Assembly (NCBI RefSeq): GCF_018145655.1
Contig: NZ_JAGSSY010000003.1
Span: forward strand, 62,001-126,000
Reading direction: 5' to 3'
Origin: Campylobacter anatolicus
GTDB lineage: Bacteria > Campylobacterota > Campylobacteria > Campylobacterales > Campylobacteraceae
DNA length: 64,000 nucleotides
The notes under the pieces were generated by a model, which was not told the DNA's origin, searched no databases, and worked only from the letters and a program-made list of their open reading frames with translations. How positions within the stretch are numbered: the first letter of the stretch is position 1; each line of letters opens with the position of its first letter. A program made the translations under genes and the position numbers. Below, one piece after another: positions 9,110 through 19,627 of this stretch.

Positions 9110-9336
9110 TTAGTATGTTTTGTGGCTTTTTTGAGTATCATCAAAATCATTTATTTCAAGCTGTGCGTTTTTCTTTGATGCTGCAAGTGTATCAGTTAGC
9201 CAAGAGTGCTATAGCTCTTTACATTGAAGTAAGCTAAGCAAAATGGTCTCATCTGGCCCTATTATCATATATTAAGAGTTTTAACTCCACTCTTTTTTGT
9301 TGCAGGGGCTTGATACCCCGTTGAAGTTATTGCCAT
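9110..9336 (-). pseudogene. Remnant of a second small minus-strand gene
   Basis: AAAGGAGAG precedes an ATG at 9336 that encodes MAITSTGYQAPATKKSGVKT and then a stop. A frame change a few bases on gives IGPDETILLSLLQCKEL, an in-frame TAG, and then HSWLTDTLAASKKNAQLEIN and a short tail to a stop at 9110. The intact start and ribosome binding site next to several lesions suggest a decayed gene. The family is not recognised, and it lies head-to-tail upstream of the decayed gene at 8470-8990. Confidence 0.5.
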
Positions 9337-9701
9337 TTTTCTCTCCTTTTATGGTTTAGCTTATTTTAATGGTTATAAGAGTTCGTTTTCCAGCATAAAT
9401 TTGCCACTTTTTGTTATTTTTTAAAGCTTGTCGTAGTAATGCTTAAGACAAATAAAAATAAATGATATAAAAGTTAAAAATAAGTTTATAAGACTTGATC
9501 TTAAAAATTTGAAGCTTATAAATATAAAAAGATAGTGTAAAAAACGAGCTTTTATTTGAAATTTATGACTAAAAAGGCTAAAAAATCGCACTTTTTTGCA
9601 AAAAAAATTTTAAAAAGTTCGAATTTTAGGCTTAAAACTATTGTTTTTTTTGAAAAAAGATTGTAAAATTGCGATATTACAACTTCTTAAAAGGATGAAC
9701 T
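9337..9701 (+). promoter_or_regulatory. Gene-free AT-rich stretch with the hup promoter
   Basis: No reading frame in this stretch looks coding. A likely hup promoter has -10 TAAAAT at 9664-9669, preceded by T-rich runs (a T tract at about 9646-9651), as in Campylobacter promoters that rely on periodic T tracts. AAGGA at 9691-9695 is the hup ribosome binding site. Nothing else is identified. Confidence 0.5.
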
Positions 9702-10004
9702 ATGAAAAAAGCTGAATTTATTCAGGCTGTTGCCGACAAGGCTGGTCTTTCAAAAAAAGATACTTTAAAGGCTGTTGATGCTACTTTAGAAGCTATCACT
9801 ACTCTATTAGAGAAGGGTGATTCAGTAAGCTTTATAGGATTTGGCACATTCAGCACAGCTGATCGTGCTGCTAGAAAAGCAAGAGTTCCAGGAACTAAGA
9901 AAGTTATCGATGTTCCAGCAAGTAAAGCTGTTAAATTTAAAGTTGGTAAAAAACTTAAAGACGCAGTAGCTACTTCAGCAACTAAAAAAAGTAAGAAGAA
10001 ATAA
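9702..10004 (+). CDS. hup: HU-family nucleoid DNA-binding protein
   Basis: A 100-residue histone-like protein that bends and compacts DNA as a dimer. MKKAEFIQAVADKAGLSKKD is the helical dimerisation part. FGTFSTADRAARKARVPGT corresponds to the beta-arm region, with the conserved Pro that intercalates. A lysine-rich tail (KKSKKK) ends the protein. It is monocistronic, with its own promoter and a strong terminator right after the stop. Confidence 0.95.
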   Translation: MKKAEFIQAVADKAGLSKKDTLKAVDATLEAITTLLEKGDSVSFIGFGTFSTADRAARKARVPGTKKVIDVPASKAVKFKVGKKLKDAVATSATKKSKKK

Positions 10005-10008
10005 TCCT

Positions 10009-10031
10009 AAGCCCTTATATAAGGGCTTTTT
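10009..10031 (+). terminator. Rho-independent terminator of hup
   Basis: Perfect 8-bp stem AAGCCCTT / AAGGGCTT (10009-10016 and 10021-10028) with a 4-base loop, followed by a short T run. It starts 5 bases after the hup stop codon. Confidence 0.85.
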
Positions 10032-10044
10032 ATATAAATTTAAT

Positions 10045-10131
10045 GCCCGAGTGGTGAAACTGGTAGACGCGCTAGACTCAAAATCTAGTAAGGGTAACCT
10101 TGTGTCGGTTCAAGTCCGACTTCGGGCACCA
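10045..10131 (+). tRNA. tRNA-Leu (anticodon CAA)
   Basis: An 87-base cloverleaf with acceptor stem GCCCGAG / TTCGGGC, anticodon stem CTAGA / TCTAG around loop CTCAAAA, a long class II variable arm, a T-loop GGTTCAAGTCC, and encoded CCA. The loop gives anticodon CAA, which reads TTG codons. Its last base is immediately followed by the end of yggS on the other strand. Confidence 0.95.
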
Positions 10132-10767
10132 TTACTTAAATAATAAACTTCCAATTCGTATCATATTTGAACCACATTTTATAGCTAGTTTATAGTCGCT
10201 ACTCATACCCATAGAGCAGATACTCGCACCTTGTGGTTTTAGCGTTTCATAAATTTTGTAGCTTAGCTCAAAACTTTTTTGCACTTCACGCATATCATCA
10301 CTGTGAGCTCCTATACTCATTATGCCTTTTAAATTTATATTTTTACACTCGTTTTGAATAAGTTCGTAAATTTCGACTGCATTTTGCGGTGAAACACCTT
10401 GTTTGCTATCTTCATTGGCTGAGTTAATTTGAAGCAGGGTATCGAGTTTGTAATCAAGCCTTTTATTTACTTCATATGCTCGCTCAAAACTATCGCAACT
10501 CTGCCACAGAGTAGGGCGTAGGCTAATGAGCTGATTTATCTTATTGCTCTGAAGCCGTCCTATCATATGCCACTTTATATCAGTGATATCAGATAGCTCA
10601 ATTTGCTTTTTGGCTATCTCTTGCACTCTATTTTCGCCATATATGAGTTGACCTTGGGAATGTAGGAAACGCACATCATCGCTTGAGACATATTTGCTGA
10701 CGGCAACTAGTACTATATCACTATTTAACTTATAAATTTCATCTAAAAATTTAGCCAAATTTATCAC
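10132..10767 (-). CDS. yggS: YggS-family pyridoxal phosphate homeostasis protein
   Basis: A PLP-binding TIM-barrel protein (PROSC/YggS family) that buffers free pyridoxal phosphate and has no known catalytic reaction. The PLP lysine lies in VLVAVSKYVSSDDV near residue 24. GENRVQEIAKK, WHMIGRLQSNKI and the C-terminal phosphate-binding GSNMIRIGS are family motifs. At 211 residues it is slightly short. Its start overlaps the rseP stop by 4 bases, placing it at the end of a ten-gene minus-strand run. Confidence 0.92.
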   Translation of the reverse strand: MINLAKFLDEIYKLNSDIVLVAVSKYVSSDDVRFLHSQGQLIYGENRVQEIAKKQIELSDITDIKWHMIGRLQSNKINQLISLRPTLWQSCDSFERAYEVNKRLDYKLDTLLQINSANEDSKQGVSPQNAVEIYELIQNECKNINLKGIMSIGAHSDDMREVQKSFELSYKIYETLKPQGASICSMGMSSDYKLAIKCGSNMIRIGSLLFK

Positions 10768-11876
10768 TGAGTCACTCCACTAAGTCTCACAACATCGTTG
10801 TATAGCCCAAGACCCATTAGCCCAAGTAGTATCACCCAGCCACAATATGTCAGACCTACATATACACGTTCATTGATCTTGCGGCCAGACATTAGCTCAT
10901 AAAGATTAAATAATATGTGTCCGCCATCAAGTGCAGGTATAGGTAATAAATTTAAAACACCTAAATTTACAGATATGAGTGCGACTATGATGAGCAATAC
11001 CGGTAGGCTTACCTGAGCTGCCTTTGATGTTATATCAGCCATTTGCACGATACCACCAACATCTTTGAGTGGTACCGAGCCATTTATGAGTTTTGAAAAG
11101 CTTTTAAATATCAGCCTTGAAGCCTCCACTGTTTCATCCCAAGCAAATTTAAAAGTATCAAAACCATTGTAGGTAAGCTTTATTGTCTTACCGCTTGGTG
11201 ATATACCTATGAGTGGGCGACTAATCTCTTCGTTAAAGATGTTACGAGTTGTGCCAATGAGTGGGGTAAGTGTTAGTGTTAAGACTTTGCCGTCTCGCTC
11301 TATCTCTAGAGTAAGTGGCTCAGTGCTTACACATTTGCTTATCTCATCCCATTGTCTAATACTCTTGCCATTTATGCTTAAAATTTTATCATCTTTGATT
11401 ATCCCTGCTATCGCTCCTGCTGAATTTTCAGCCACTCGCCCTACATTTGGTGCTAGTTTATCAACGCCTATAAAACCAAGCGTAATGTAGAGTAAAAATG
11501 CCAATATAAAGTTAAAAAATGGGCCAGCAAATAGTATAAATATCCGCCCAAGTGGTTTAATTGTATTGTAGCTATCTTTATCGTAGTTTTTTTCACTTGG
11601 ATCAGCATCATCTTGTCCTTTTAGTTGTACGTATCCGCCAAGTGGTATGGCACTTAGGCAGTACTCAGTCGCTCCGATACGCTTTTTATAAATTTTTTCG
11701 CCAAAACCTATACTAAATGTATTGACAGCTACGCCAAATAAACGAGCTACTAAAAAATGTCCTAACTCGTGAAAAAATATTAAAAAGCTAATCGCAAAAA
11801 TGGTTGCTAAAAAGTAAAATGAATAAGCCCAAAGTCCAAGCAAGAGTAGAGCAATAGTAAAAAGCAATCCTTTCAC
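10764..11876 (-). CDS. rseP: RseP-type site-2 zinc metalloprotease (M50)
   Basis: An inner-membrane protease that cleaves substrates within the membrane. The zinc motif HELGH is at residues 36-40. A PDZ-like domain (SAGAIAGIIKDDKILSINGK) sits near residues 150-175. NLLPIPALDGGH near 310-322 is the second conserved active-site segment. There are about four membrane helices over 370 residues, with one PDZ-like domain visible. The start is a GTG two bases after pgsA with AAAGGG upstream. The substrate is unknown here, as no anti-sigma partner is nearby. Confidence 0.92.
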   Translation of the reverse strand: MKGLLFTIALLLLGLWAYSFYFLATIFAISFLIFFHELGHFLVARLFGVAVNTFSIGFGEKIYKKRIGATEYCLSAIPLGGYVQLKGQDDADPSEKNYDKDSYNTIKPLGRIFILFAGPFFNFILAFLLYITLGFIGVDKLAPNVGRVAENSAGAIAGIIKDDKILSINGKSIRQWDEISKCVSTEPLTLEIERDGKVLTLTLTPLIGTTRNIFNEEISRPLIGISPSGKTIKLTYNGFDTFKFAWDETVEASRLIFKSFSKLINGSVPLKDVGGIVQMADITSKAAQVSLPVLLIIVALISVNLGVLNLLPIPALDGGHILFNLYELMSGRKINERVYVGLTYCGWVILLGLMGLGLYNDVVRLSGVTQ

Positions 11877-11878
11877 GC

Positions 11879-12421
11879 TTAACCCTTTGCTTGTTTTTTA
11901 ATAAATGCATAGATATACTCAAATCCCGAATACAGCGTAAGTATAACTGCTATCCAAAGTAAAAGATCTGCCCACATCCACTGCATTATAAGCCAACCGA
12001 TGGCTATCATCTGAAATACAGTTTTTACTTTACCAGCCATAGAGGCACTTAAATTTAACCCCTCACTTGCGATAACTACACGAAAACCAGTTATAAAAAA
12101 CTCACGTACAAGGATAAGATACACAGCCCAAGGATTAGCCCTATTTATCATCATAAGCCCTAAAAATGCTGCTAATATTAGCATCTTATCGGCTAGTGGG
12201 TCAAGTATCTCACCTAATTTTGTCTTTTGATTCCAAGTTCTTGCAATGTATCCATCAAAAAAATCAGTTACGCTTGCGATAACAAAAATCAGCCCTGCAA
12301 AGTAGTTTATCCAGCTTATATGGACGCTTACAAGGTGTGTATGTGCATTTATAAGCACATAAAACATAAGCGGTGCTAGTAAAATTCTAAAAAATGCTAA
12401 GGCATTTGGTAAATTTATCAT
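11879..12421 (-). CDS. pgsA: CDP-diacylglycerol-glycerol-3-phosphate phosphatidyltransferase
   Basis: An inner-membrane enzyme that makes phosphatidylglycerol phosphate from CDP-diacylglycerol and glycerol 3-phosphate. The CDP-alcohol phosphatidyltransferase signature is complete: D56-G57-x2-A60-R61-x8-G70-x3-D74-x3-D78. It has 180 residues with several membrane helices. It overlaps the upstream SDR gene by 4 bases and leads into rseP with a 2-base gap. Confidence 0.94.
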   Translation of the reverse strand: MINLPNALAFFRILLAPLMFYVLINAHTHLVSVHISWINYFAGLIFVIASVTDFFDGYIARTWNQKTKLGEILDPLADKMLILAAFLGLMMINRANPWAVYLILVREFFITGFRVVIASEGLNLSASMAGKVKTVFQMIAIGWLIMQWMWADLLLWIAVILTLYSGFEYIYAFIKKQAKG

Positions 12422-13203
12422 TTAAATGTTGTTCCGCCGTCTATTATAAATGAGTGTCCTGTAACCCAAGATGCCTTACTAGAACATAGAAATAGACATG
12501 CTCCGGCTAAGTCTGCGGGTTGTCCCATGCGGTTAAGTGGACTTAGCTTTGCTGTCATATTACGTACCTCTTCATAGTTTGTAAATGCCCTTAGAGCATC
12601 TGTATCTATCGGTCCACCACTTACGACATTGACGCGGATGTTTTTCTCACCAAGTTCGGTGGCCGCATATCTTACCATCGCCTCAACAGCTGCTTTTGCT
12701 GTTCCGTGCCCAGCATAGTTTTCTATATAAACAAGGTTGCCAGTTGAGCTAAGTGAGATGATAGAGCCACCACCGACTTTTTCCATACGTTTAGCTGCCT
12801 CTTGTGAGCCGACTACGAAAGCATTTACAGTTGCGGTAAATATATTATTTATGCCACGTGGTTTTAGCTTCATAAATTTAGTGTATCCACCAGCAACTGC
12901 ACGACCTGAGATTATAGCATTTGAGATGAAAAAATCAACTCTGTCAAAATCTGCGTCAATCTGTAAAAAAAGCTCTTTATAATTTTCTGGTTCAAGGATA
13001 TTTAGTGCATAAGCTCTTGCTTTTATATTAAATTTAATCTCTAATTCTGCTGCTTGAGCCTTTGCAAGCTCCTCATTTGAATTATATGTGAAAGCTATAT
13101 TTGCACCGGCTGTTGCAAACTCCTCGACTATGGCACGACCTATGCCACGTGTGCCACCACTTATGACTAAAGTTTTACCTAAAAATTCGTTGTTTTTATC
13201 CAT
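12418..13203 (-). CDS. SDR oxidoreductase of the FabL/FabI enoyl-reductase type
   Basis: A 261-residue Rossmann-fold short-chain dehydrogenase. The nucleotide motif GGTRGIGRAI is at residues 17-26. The catalytic pair is Y163 and K170, spaced Y-x6-K as in enoyl-ACP reductases (FabI/FabL) rather than Y-x3-K as in ordinary SDRs. A role in fatty-acid elongation is therefore inferred from the spacing, not proven. It sits between dapA and pgsA with overlapping ends. A neighbouring lipid gene fits, but it could act on another substrate. Confidence 0.82.
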   Translation of the reverse strand: MDKNNEFLGKTLVISGGTRGIGRAIVEEFATAGANIAFTYNSNEELAKAQAAELEIKFNIKARAYALNILEPENYKELFLQIDADFDRVDFFISNAIISGRAVAGGYTKFMKLKPRGINNIFTATVNAFVVGSQEAAKRMEKVGGGSIISLSSTGNLVYIENYAGHGTAKAAVEAMVRYAATELGEKNIRVNVVSGGPIDTDALRAFTNYEEVRNMTAKLSPLNRMGQPADLAGACLFLCSSKASWVTGHSFIIDGGTTFK

Positions 13204-14096
13204 TAAAATCCTTTTATTTCGTATAATTTCATAGTTTGTTCTATCTTTGTTAAATTCTCGTTACTTGGGTTGCATAGTGGTAGTCGATACTCAAGAGTTG
13301 GTAACAGTCCCGCAATATGCATCGCCGCTTTTATGGGTATTGGATTGCTCTCGCAAAAGAGAATTTTATTTATCGCATAAAGCTCATCGTTTATCGCCTT
13401 TGCTTTTATAAATTCATTTTTTAGAGCAAGGTGTGTTAGCTTGGCTATTTTATCAGGCAGTAAATTTGATGTGACAGATATTACGCCTTTACCGCCATTT
13501 GAAAGTATAGGATAGTTTATCGCATCTTCACCACTTATGACGATTAGATTGGGCTCGTGAGCGAGTAGATCTACACAACGGTCTATATTGCCAGTTGCTT
13601 CTTTAATACCTATGATGTTTTTGCAATCCTTAAAAAGTCTAAAAACTGTGGTAGGCAGTATATCTGAGCTTGTGCGGCCTGGGACATTATAAAGTATCAC
13701 CGGGATATTGACACTCTCTGAAATCGCCTTGTAGTGCTGATACAATCCTTCTTGCGTTGGTTTATTATAATATGGTGCGACTGATAATATACCATCAGCT
13801 CCGTTTGCCTCGGCAAATTTAGCAAGACCAATAGCCTCGTGAGTAGCATTGCTACCAGCTCCTGCGACTACTTTTACGCCTGTGCCTTTGCAAGTATCCA
13901 CAGCTATTTCTATGCATACTCTATGCTCATCGTGTGTTAGTGTCGCACTCTCGCCAGTCGTGCCTACTGGTATTACTACGTCTATACCATTTTTTATCTG
14001 TCTTTTTATTAGTTTTTGAAATGTTGTTTCATCAAGCTTATTATTTTTTATCGGTGTAATGAGTGCTGTCATCGCACCTTGCATTATCGTTTTCAA
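13203..14096 (-). CDS. dapA: 4-hydroxy-tetrahydrodipicolinate synthase
   Basis: It condenses pyruvate with aspartate semialdehyde in the lysine and meso-diaminopimelate pathway. The Schiff-base lysine is K165 (IGIKEATGN) and the catalytic tyrosine is Y136 (ILYNVPGR). [11 protein letters not shown] is the conserved pyruvate-binding part. Length is 297 residues. The TTG start at 14096 is favoured because AAGGAAGAGG lies just upstream at good spacing, while the ATG 12 bases inside would be too far away. It overlaps the M16 peptidase stop by 4 bases. Confidence 0.94.
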   Translation of the reverse strand: MKTIMQGAMTALITPIKNNKLDETTFQKLIKRQIKNGIDVVIPVGTTGESATLTHDEHRVCIEIAVDTCKGTGVKVVAGAGSNATHEAIGLAKFAEANGADGILSVAPYYNKPTQEGLYQHYKAISESVNIPVILYNVPGRTSSDILPTTVFRLFKDCKNIIGIKEATGNIDRCVDLLAHEPNLIVISGEDAINYPILSNGGKGVISVTSNLLPDKIAKLTHLALKNEFIKAKAINDELYAINKILFCESNPIPIKAAMHIAGLLPTLEYRLPLCNPSNENLTKIEQTMKLYEIKGF

Positions 14097-15340
14097 GCCT
14101 CTTCCTTTCTTAGTATGATTGTTGTTTGATGAGCTTTTATAAAGTATTTTTTAGCCATTTTTTGAAGCATTTTTGCGTCTATTGTATCTATATTTTTCTC
14201 AAATTTAAATAGTGGCTCTATGCTACCACGTGCAAGATAGCTACCATATAAATTTGCTACACGTGAGGCACTATCAAATGAGTAAATAAAGTCAGTTTTT
14301 ATTAAATTTTTAACCTTTGTTATGTCATCATCGCTAATTGGCTCACTTTTTATACTATCTATTATCTTATGTATTTGCTTTTCAACATCTTCTGCTGCCA
14401 CACCAGGGTTGCACTCTGCCAAAAAGATAAATAAATTTTCATCAATGCTTGGCATGTTATAAGCATAAATTTGACTAACAAGTTGTAATTTATCTATCAA
14501 AACTTGTTGCAAAATAGAGCTTTTGCCATTTGCTAGATACTCGCTTAATGCATTTAGTCCTACTTGGTCATCGTGATCAAATGGCGGAATTTTATATGCT
14601 ATGGCTACCATCTGTGTTTGGCTATCTTTGTTTATGATAACTCTTTTTTCACCGTCTTGTTTTGGCTCAATGCAATGCGGTTTAGGCACTTTCTTGCTAT
14701 TTTTTATCTCTTTAAATTTATCTTTTGCTAGTTCAAATGCCTCTTTTTTACTGACATCGCCACTGATTATCAAAATAGCATTTTGTGGTTGATAAAAACT
14801 GGCATGGAACTCTTTAATATCCTCAATACTCCAATTTTCAATGTCCTTTGTAAAACCAATTGGCGTCCAATGATATGGATGATAGATAAATGCATGGTTG
14901 TAAAGCCTAAAATACAAATACCCCATTGGATTGTTATCTGTCCGCCATCTACGCTCCTCATACACTACGTCTCGTTCAGGCTGAAATTCCTTATCTTTTA
15001 AACTTAAATTTGCCATAAGCTCAGCAAAAAGCTCGAGCGATTTTTCTAAATTTTTATTAGAACATTTTATGAAATAATGAGTATAGTCAAAGCCTGTACT
15101 TGCGTTATTTAGTCCACCAAAGCCCTTTGTTATCCTATCAAACTCACCAGCTTTTAAGTTTTTGCTTGATTTAAAATTTAGATGTTCTAGCATATGTGCG
15201 ATTCCACTTTTGCCCATCGTCTCATTACGTGAACCGACTTTATAAAATACATCAACGCTAATGACTTTTGAGCCTTTATTTACTGGTATATGATAAATTT
15301 CAAGCCCATTTTTAAGTTTAGTTTTATTAAATTTTATCAA
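14093..15340 (-). CDS. M16 family zinc peptidase (insulinase-like)
   Basis: A 415-residue processing-peptidase-like protein. The inverted zinc motif HMLEH lies at residues 49-53. The downstream glutamate region [13 protein letters not shown] follows, and the C-terminal half is the second, non-catalytic M16 domain. No clear signal peptide is visible, so it is probably cytoplasmic. The start is a TTG with AAGG seven bases upstream. It lies between pyrD and dapA, a familiar Campylobacter order. The substrate is unknown. Confidence 0.9.
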   Translation of the reverse strand: MIKFNKTKLKNGLEIYHIPVNKGSKVISVDVFYKVGSRNETMGKSGIAHMLEHLNFKSSKNLKAGEFDRITKGFGGLNNASTGFDYTHYFIKCSNKNLEKSLELFAELMANLSLKDKEFQPERDVVYEERRWRTDNNPMGYLYFRLYNHAFIYHPYHWTPIGFTKDIENWSIEDIKEFHASFYQPQNAILIISGDVSKKEAFELAKDKFKEIKNSKKVPKPHCIEPKQDGEKRVIINKDSQTQMVAIAYKIPPFDHDDQVGLNALSEYLANGKSSILQQVLIDKLQLVSQIYAYNMPSIDENLFIFLAECNPGVAAEDVEKQIHKIIDSIKSEPISDDDITKVKNLIKTDFIYSFDSASRVANLYGSYLARGSIEPLFKFEKNIDTIDAKMLQKMAKKYFIKAHQTTIILRKEEA

Positions 15341-15351
15341 CTTTTTGCCTT

Positions 15352-16422
15352 TTATTTTTTTATGTTTGCACCAATTGCTTCACTGATATTTGTGTATCCA
15401 TCACGTTGCATAAGCTCTAAAATTTTTAAATTTATATCACGTGTGATACCTGGTCCTTTGAATATAAAGCTCGTAAAAATTTGCACCAAATTTGCACCCA
15501 TTTTTATACGCTCATACGCCTCTTCTCCACTATTTATACCGCCACAAGTTACAAGTACTGTCTTGCCGTATAGCTCATCTGCTACTGCCTTAAATAGTTC
15601 ACGTGATCTTTGTTTTATGACATTGCCACTTAGCCCACCAAAGCTTTGCAAATTTGATGAGTGAGATAGTGAGTAATCAACACTTGTATTATTAACTATC
15701 ACGCCACTAGCTCCACTATTTATGGCACAAGAGCAAATTTCTATGGCATTTTTATGTGACATATCAGGAGCAATTTTAAGCAAAATAGGTTTTTTTGTAA
15801 GCGGTTTTATTCGCCCAAAAAGTTCAGTTATAAACTCGTTTTGTTGTAGATCTCTTAAATTTGGCGTGTTTGGCGATGATAAATTTATTACAAATACATC
15901 ACAAATATCGCTAAAATCACGCACTAAACTTTCGTAATCATCTATAGCGTTCTCATTTGGAGTGAGCTTATTTTTGCCGATATTTGCCCAAAGTGGCACG
16001 ACATATGGATAGATTTTACTCACGCGAGATTTGATTTTTACGCTACCTTCGTTGTTAAACCCCATCGCATTTTGGATGCTTTCTTCGTCAATGAGTCTAA
16101 AAAGTCGTGGCTTTTCGTTACCATTTTGTGGTTTTGGCGTAAAAGTCCCAAACTCAAGGTGCCCAAAGCCCAAAGCGGTCATAAATGGTATCATTGTAGC
16201 ATTTTTATCAAAGCCGCCACCTATGCCAACTGGGTTGTTATATATTCCACCAAGGATATTTTGCTGAAGTTTCGCATCGTTTATCACGCATTTGTTTGCG
16301 ACAAAGCTGAGACTGCCTGGCATTATTTTATTAATTCCAGCCATACCAATCTCTGCGATTTTATGTGCTGTTTCAGGGTCAAACTTAAAAAATATCTTTT
16401 TTAGCGTCTCATAATCAAACAT
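15352..16422 (-). CDS. pyrD: Dihydroorotate dehydrogenase (quinone, class 2)
   Basis: It oxidises dihydroorotate to orotate in pyrimidine synthesis and feeds electrons to membrane quinone. The FMN-binding barrel shows NPVGIGGGFDKNA, FGTFTPKPQNGN and NLSSPNTPNLRDLQ, which are class 2 motifs, and CGGINSGEEAYE. The ATG at 16422 gives 356 residues starting MFDYETLKKIFF, the membrane-associating N-terminal helix. A TTG 45 bases upstream is possible but less likely. Confidence 0.94.
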   Translation of the reverse strand: MFDYETLKKIFFKFDPETAHKIAEIGMAGINKIMPGSLSFVANKCVINDAKLQQNILGGIYNNPVGIGGGFDKNATMIPFMTALGFGHLEFGTFTPKPQNGNEKPRLFRLIDEESIQNAMGFNNEGSVKIKSRVSKIYPYVVPLWANIGKNKLTPNENAIDDYESLVRDFSDICDVFVINLSSPNTPNLRDLQQNEFITELFGRIKPLTKKPILLKIAPDMSHKNAIEICSCAINSGASGVIVNNTSVDYSLSHSSNLQSFGGLSGNVIKQRSRELFKAVADELYGKTVLVTCGGINSGEEAYERIKMGANLVQIFTSFIFKGPGITRDINLKILELMQRDGYTNISEAIGANIKK

Positions 16423-16475
16423 TAATAAACCCTTTTTTGTATATAAAATTTTGCGTAATTGTATCAAAAATCGCC

Positions 16476-18248
16476 TTAAACTAATGCTTTACCTTTAAGC
16501 TTTGCATAAATTTCACAATTTTTTTCAAGATTTTCGTCACTGTCAAATCCAACTATCTCTCCACCGCTTAAAACCGCTATTTTATCAGCATTTTGTACGG
16601 TGCTTAGGCGGTGAGCGATGACAAATATGATCTTATCTTTGCGAAGACTCTCAATCGCTTGTGAGATCTGCTTCTCGCTCTCATTATCAAGTGCTGATGT
16701 CGCTTCATCAAAGATTAAAATTTGTGGGTCTGAGTATAATGCTCTAGCGATGGCTATGCGTTGCCTTTGTCCGCCTGAAAGATTTGTACCAAACTCGTTT
16801 AAAACACTATTTATACCGTATTTAAGAGAAGTTATAAACTCATAGCCATTTGCCATTTTTAAGGCTTTTATGACCGCTTCTTCACTATATTCACGCCCAT
16901 AGGCTACGTTTTTGGCGATTGTATCGTTAAATATATAAACTCGTTGCGTTACAAGTCCGATGTTTTGGCGTAAAGAACTAAGCGTAAAGTCTTTTAAATT
17001 TATGCCATTTATCTCTATTTTACCATCACTAACATCGTAAAATCTCATAAGCAAATTCATCATTGAGCTTTTGCCACCACCGCTTGAGCCTACAAGTGCG
17101 ATAAGCTGGGATTTGTGAGCTTTTAAATTTACCCCCTTTAATACATCTTTTTTATCATCGTAATTTAATCTAACATTTTTAAATTCTATTAAATCTATTG
17201 TCTCTTTTAACTCATTTTTACCGCTTATTATCTCACTTTGCATATCCATTATTGCAAATGTCCGCTCACTTGCTGCTACCGCATCTTGCATACGACTGTA
17301 TATATTTACGACTCGTTTTAGTGGAGTGTAGAGCATAAAGAGTGCCGTTAAAAATGAGAAAAACGCCCCCATACTCATACTGTCATCAATAACCTCTTTG
17401 CCACCTATAATGATAACCGCTGCTACTCCGAGTGAGCCGATACTCTCCATTAAAGGGCTTATGAGTTGTTCTATTTTTGTATTTTTTAAATTTAGCCTAA
17501 AAAATTTATTATTTTCTCCAACAAAGCGTTCGTGCTCGTATTGCTGGGCATTATTTGCCTTTATTATCTCAATATTTGTAAAAATTTCACTCAAAACAGA
17601 TGTTATATCGGACGTTTTTTCTTGTGATTGACGTGAAATTTTTTTTATTTTTTTGGCAAGTCGCGAGATTGGATAAATAGCTATTGGCATGATAACAAGT
17701 GCGAAAAATGCGAGTTTTGGACTTTGGTATATGACAACGCCTAGTAATGCTACAATAGTTATCGCTTCACGCACTAGTTCTGGTATCATATTTGAGACAA
17801 TTGAACGAATGCGTTCTATGTCATTTATGCTACGACTTATCAGCTCACCTGTGCGAAATTCATTGAAAAATTTCATATCTAAATTCAGTAAATTTTTAAG
17901 CATATCTTCACGAAATCGCCTGATCGTATCCTGTCCAATGTATGCTGTAAAGTACGCCTGTAAAAACGTGCCAAGCCCCTTTAAAACGTATATTATAACG
18001 ATAGCGTAAGGCAAAATATATAAAAGCGTCTCGTTTTTCTCAACGAAAATTTTATTTAACACCGGCTCAACTAGATACGCCGTCCCAGCTGTCCCACCAC
18101 TAGCTAAAAGCATACCGATTATAACTATAATAAATTGTGGTATATAGTCTTTAAAAAATGGGACAAATCGCTTTAAAACGCCCTTTAAGCCTAAATTTTG
18201 AGTTTTTAGGCCTATCTTATCGTTTTTAATTTGCGGATATTCGCTCAT
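16476..18248 (-). CDS. msbA: MsbA-type lipid exporter ABC transporter
   Basis: A half-size ABC exporter with an N-terminal six-helix membrane domain (to about residue 320) and a C-terminal ATPase. Walker A is [10 protein letters not shown], the signature is [15 protein letters not shown], and Walker B is [12 protein letters not shown]. By family and by co-location with envelope genes it probably flips lipid A-core or a related lipid. The ATG at 18248 has GGGAG 5 bases upstream and overlaps the cysS stop (ATGA). The GTG at 18260 is the alternative. Length is 590 residues. Confidence 0.9.
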   Translation of the reverse strand: MSEYPQIKNDKIGLKTQNLGLKGVLKRFVPFFKDYIPQFIIVIIGMLLASGGTAGTAYLVEPVLNKIFVEKNETLLYILPYAIVIIYVLKGLGTFLQAYFTAYIGQDTIRRFREDMLKNLLNLDMKFFNEFRTGELISRSINDIERIRSIVSNMIPELVREAITIVALLGVVIYQSPKLAFFALVIMPIAIYPISRLAKKIKKISRQSQEKTSDITSVLSEIFTNIEIIKANNAQQYEHERFVGENNKFFRLNLKNTKIEQLISPLMESIGSLGVAAVIIIGGKEVIDDSMSMGAFFSFLTALFMLYTPLKRVVNIYSRMQDAVAASERTFAIMDMQSEIISGKNELKETIDLIEFKNVRLNYDDKKDVLKGVNLKAHKSQLIALVGSSGGGKSSMMNLLMRFYDVSDGKIEINGINLKDFTLSSLRQNIGLVTQRVYIFNDTIAKNVAYGREYSEEAVIKALKMANGYEFITSLKYGINSVLNEFGTNLSGGQRQRIAIARALYSDPQILIFDEATSALDNESEKQISQAIESLRKDKIIFVIAHRLSTVQNADKIAVLSGGEIVGFDSDENLEKNCEIYAKLKGKALV

Positions 18249-19627
18249 AACTTCTCCCACATCGTGCCGTTTGGTGTATCCATTATCTCAATTCCTTGTG
18301 TATTTAAAGTAGTGCGTATCTGATCTGCTTTAGCGAAATTTTTCTGTTTTTTAGCCTCGCTTCGTTCGTCTAAAAGTGCTTGAATTTTGGTTTTTTGTAC
18401 TTCATCTACACCAAACTGAAAATACTCGAAGCTATCATATTCACCCACCCCAAAGAGCCTTGAAGCGAGATTTAATCCAGCGACAATGCTCTGTTTTAAT
18501 GCCTTGTCTTTAGCGTTTGCATCAAGGCTTTCATTTGCATTTTTGATAAACTCATCAAGCACGGCTAGGGCTTTTGAGGTATTTAAATCATCGCTTAATG
18601 CTTCAAGTAATTCGTTTTTAAATTTATTATCTGCTATACTCTCTTTCACATCCAAAAGACGTTTTTTGAGGCGGTAAAACTTATCAAGTCGTCTTTTTGC
18701 CACTGCTAGATCTTCATCGGAGTAGTTAAAATGGGCTCTATAATGGCTACTTAACAGATAAAATCGCAAAACTTCGCCTTGCACCGAGTTTAGTGCATCT
18801 TTGATAAAAAAACTATTACCAAGACTTTTACTCATCTTTTCGTTATTTACTTTTATAAAGCCGTTGTGTAGCCAATATTTTGCTAACATCTTCCCCTCAG
18901 CACACCTGCATTGTGCCGCTTCATTTTCATGGTGTGGAAAGAGTAGGTCAATACCTCCTGCGTGTATGTCTATCTTAAATTTATCACTATTTAAAAAGTG
19001 TTTCTTTATCATAGCAACGCACTCTGTATGCCAACCCGGTCGCCCCTTGCCAAATGGACTATCATACCACTTCTTATCAAATTTCCATAGCACAAAATCC
19101 TTTTCATTTCGCTTCTCATCGCTACTTTGCACACGAGCGATATTTTCGTCACTCTGGCTTTTGCCACTTAAACTTAGATACTTGCTATCTTTGCTTGTAT
19201 CAAAATAAATTCCATCATTTGTATCATATACTACGCCCTGTTTTTTAAGACTTAAAATATACTCAATTATAGCATCTATACACTCAGTCGCCTTTGGTTT
19301 TATATCTGGATCAAGCACGTTTAAAGCACTCATATCACGCTCATAACTTTCGATATATTGTTGTGTTATCTCAATTAGTGTTTTTCCTGTCTCTTCCATC
19401 TTTTTTAAAATTTTATCATCAATATCTGTATAGTTTCTAACAAATTTAACCTTATATCCAAGCTCTACAAAGACACGGCGAAACATATCAAAGCTGATGG
19501 CTGACTTTGCGTGCCCTAAATGTGCATCATCATAGACTGTCGGTCCGCAAAGATATATGCTGACTTGGCCCGGCACAATTGGTTCAAATGTAAGCTTTTG
19601 CTTTTTTACACTATCATAAATTTGCAT
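18245..19627 (-). CDS. cysS: Cysteinyl-tRNA synthetase
   Basis: A class I aminoacyl-tRNA synthetase of 460 residues that charges tRNA-Cys. The HIGH-like motif is LGHAKS near residues 37-42 and the KMSKS motif is EKMSKSLGN near 265. Zinc-binding residues include the cysteine in CGPTVYDD and the histidines of HHENEAAQ. It overlaps murJ by 14 bases and msbA by 4. Confidence 0.95.
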   Translation of the reverse strand: MQIYDSVKKQKLTFEPIVPGQVSIYLCGPTVYDDAHLGHAKSAISFDMFRRVFVELGYKVKFVRNYTDIDDKILKKMEETGKTLIEITQQYIESYERDMSALNVLDPDIKPKATECIDAIIEYILSLKKQGVVYDTNDGIYFDTSKDSKYLSLSGKSQSDENIARVQSSDEKRNEKDFVLWKFDKKWYDSPFGKGRPGWHTECVAMIKKHFLNSDKFKIDIHAGGIDLLFPHHENEAAQCRCAEGKMLAKYWLHNGFIKVNNEKMSKSLGNSFFIKDALNSVQGEVLRFYLLSSHYRAHFNYSDEDLAVAKRRLDKFYRLKKRLLDVKESIADNKFKNELLEALSDDLNTSKALAVLDEFIKNANESLDANAKDKALKQSIVAGLNLASRLFGVGEYDSFEYFQFGVDEVQKTKIQALLDERSEAKKQKNFAKADQIRTTLNTQGIEIMDTPNGTMWEKL

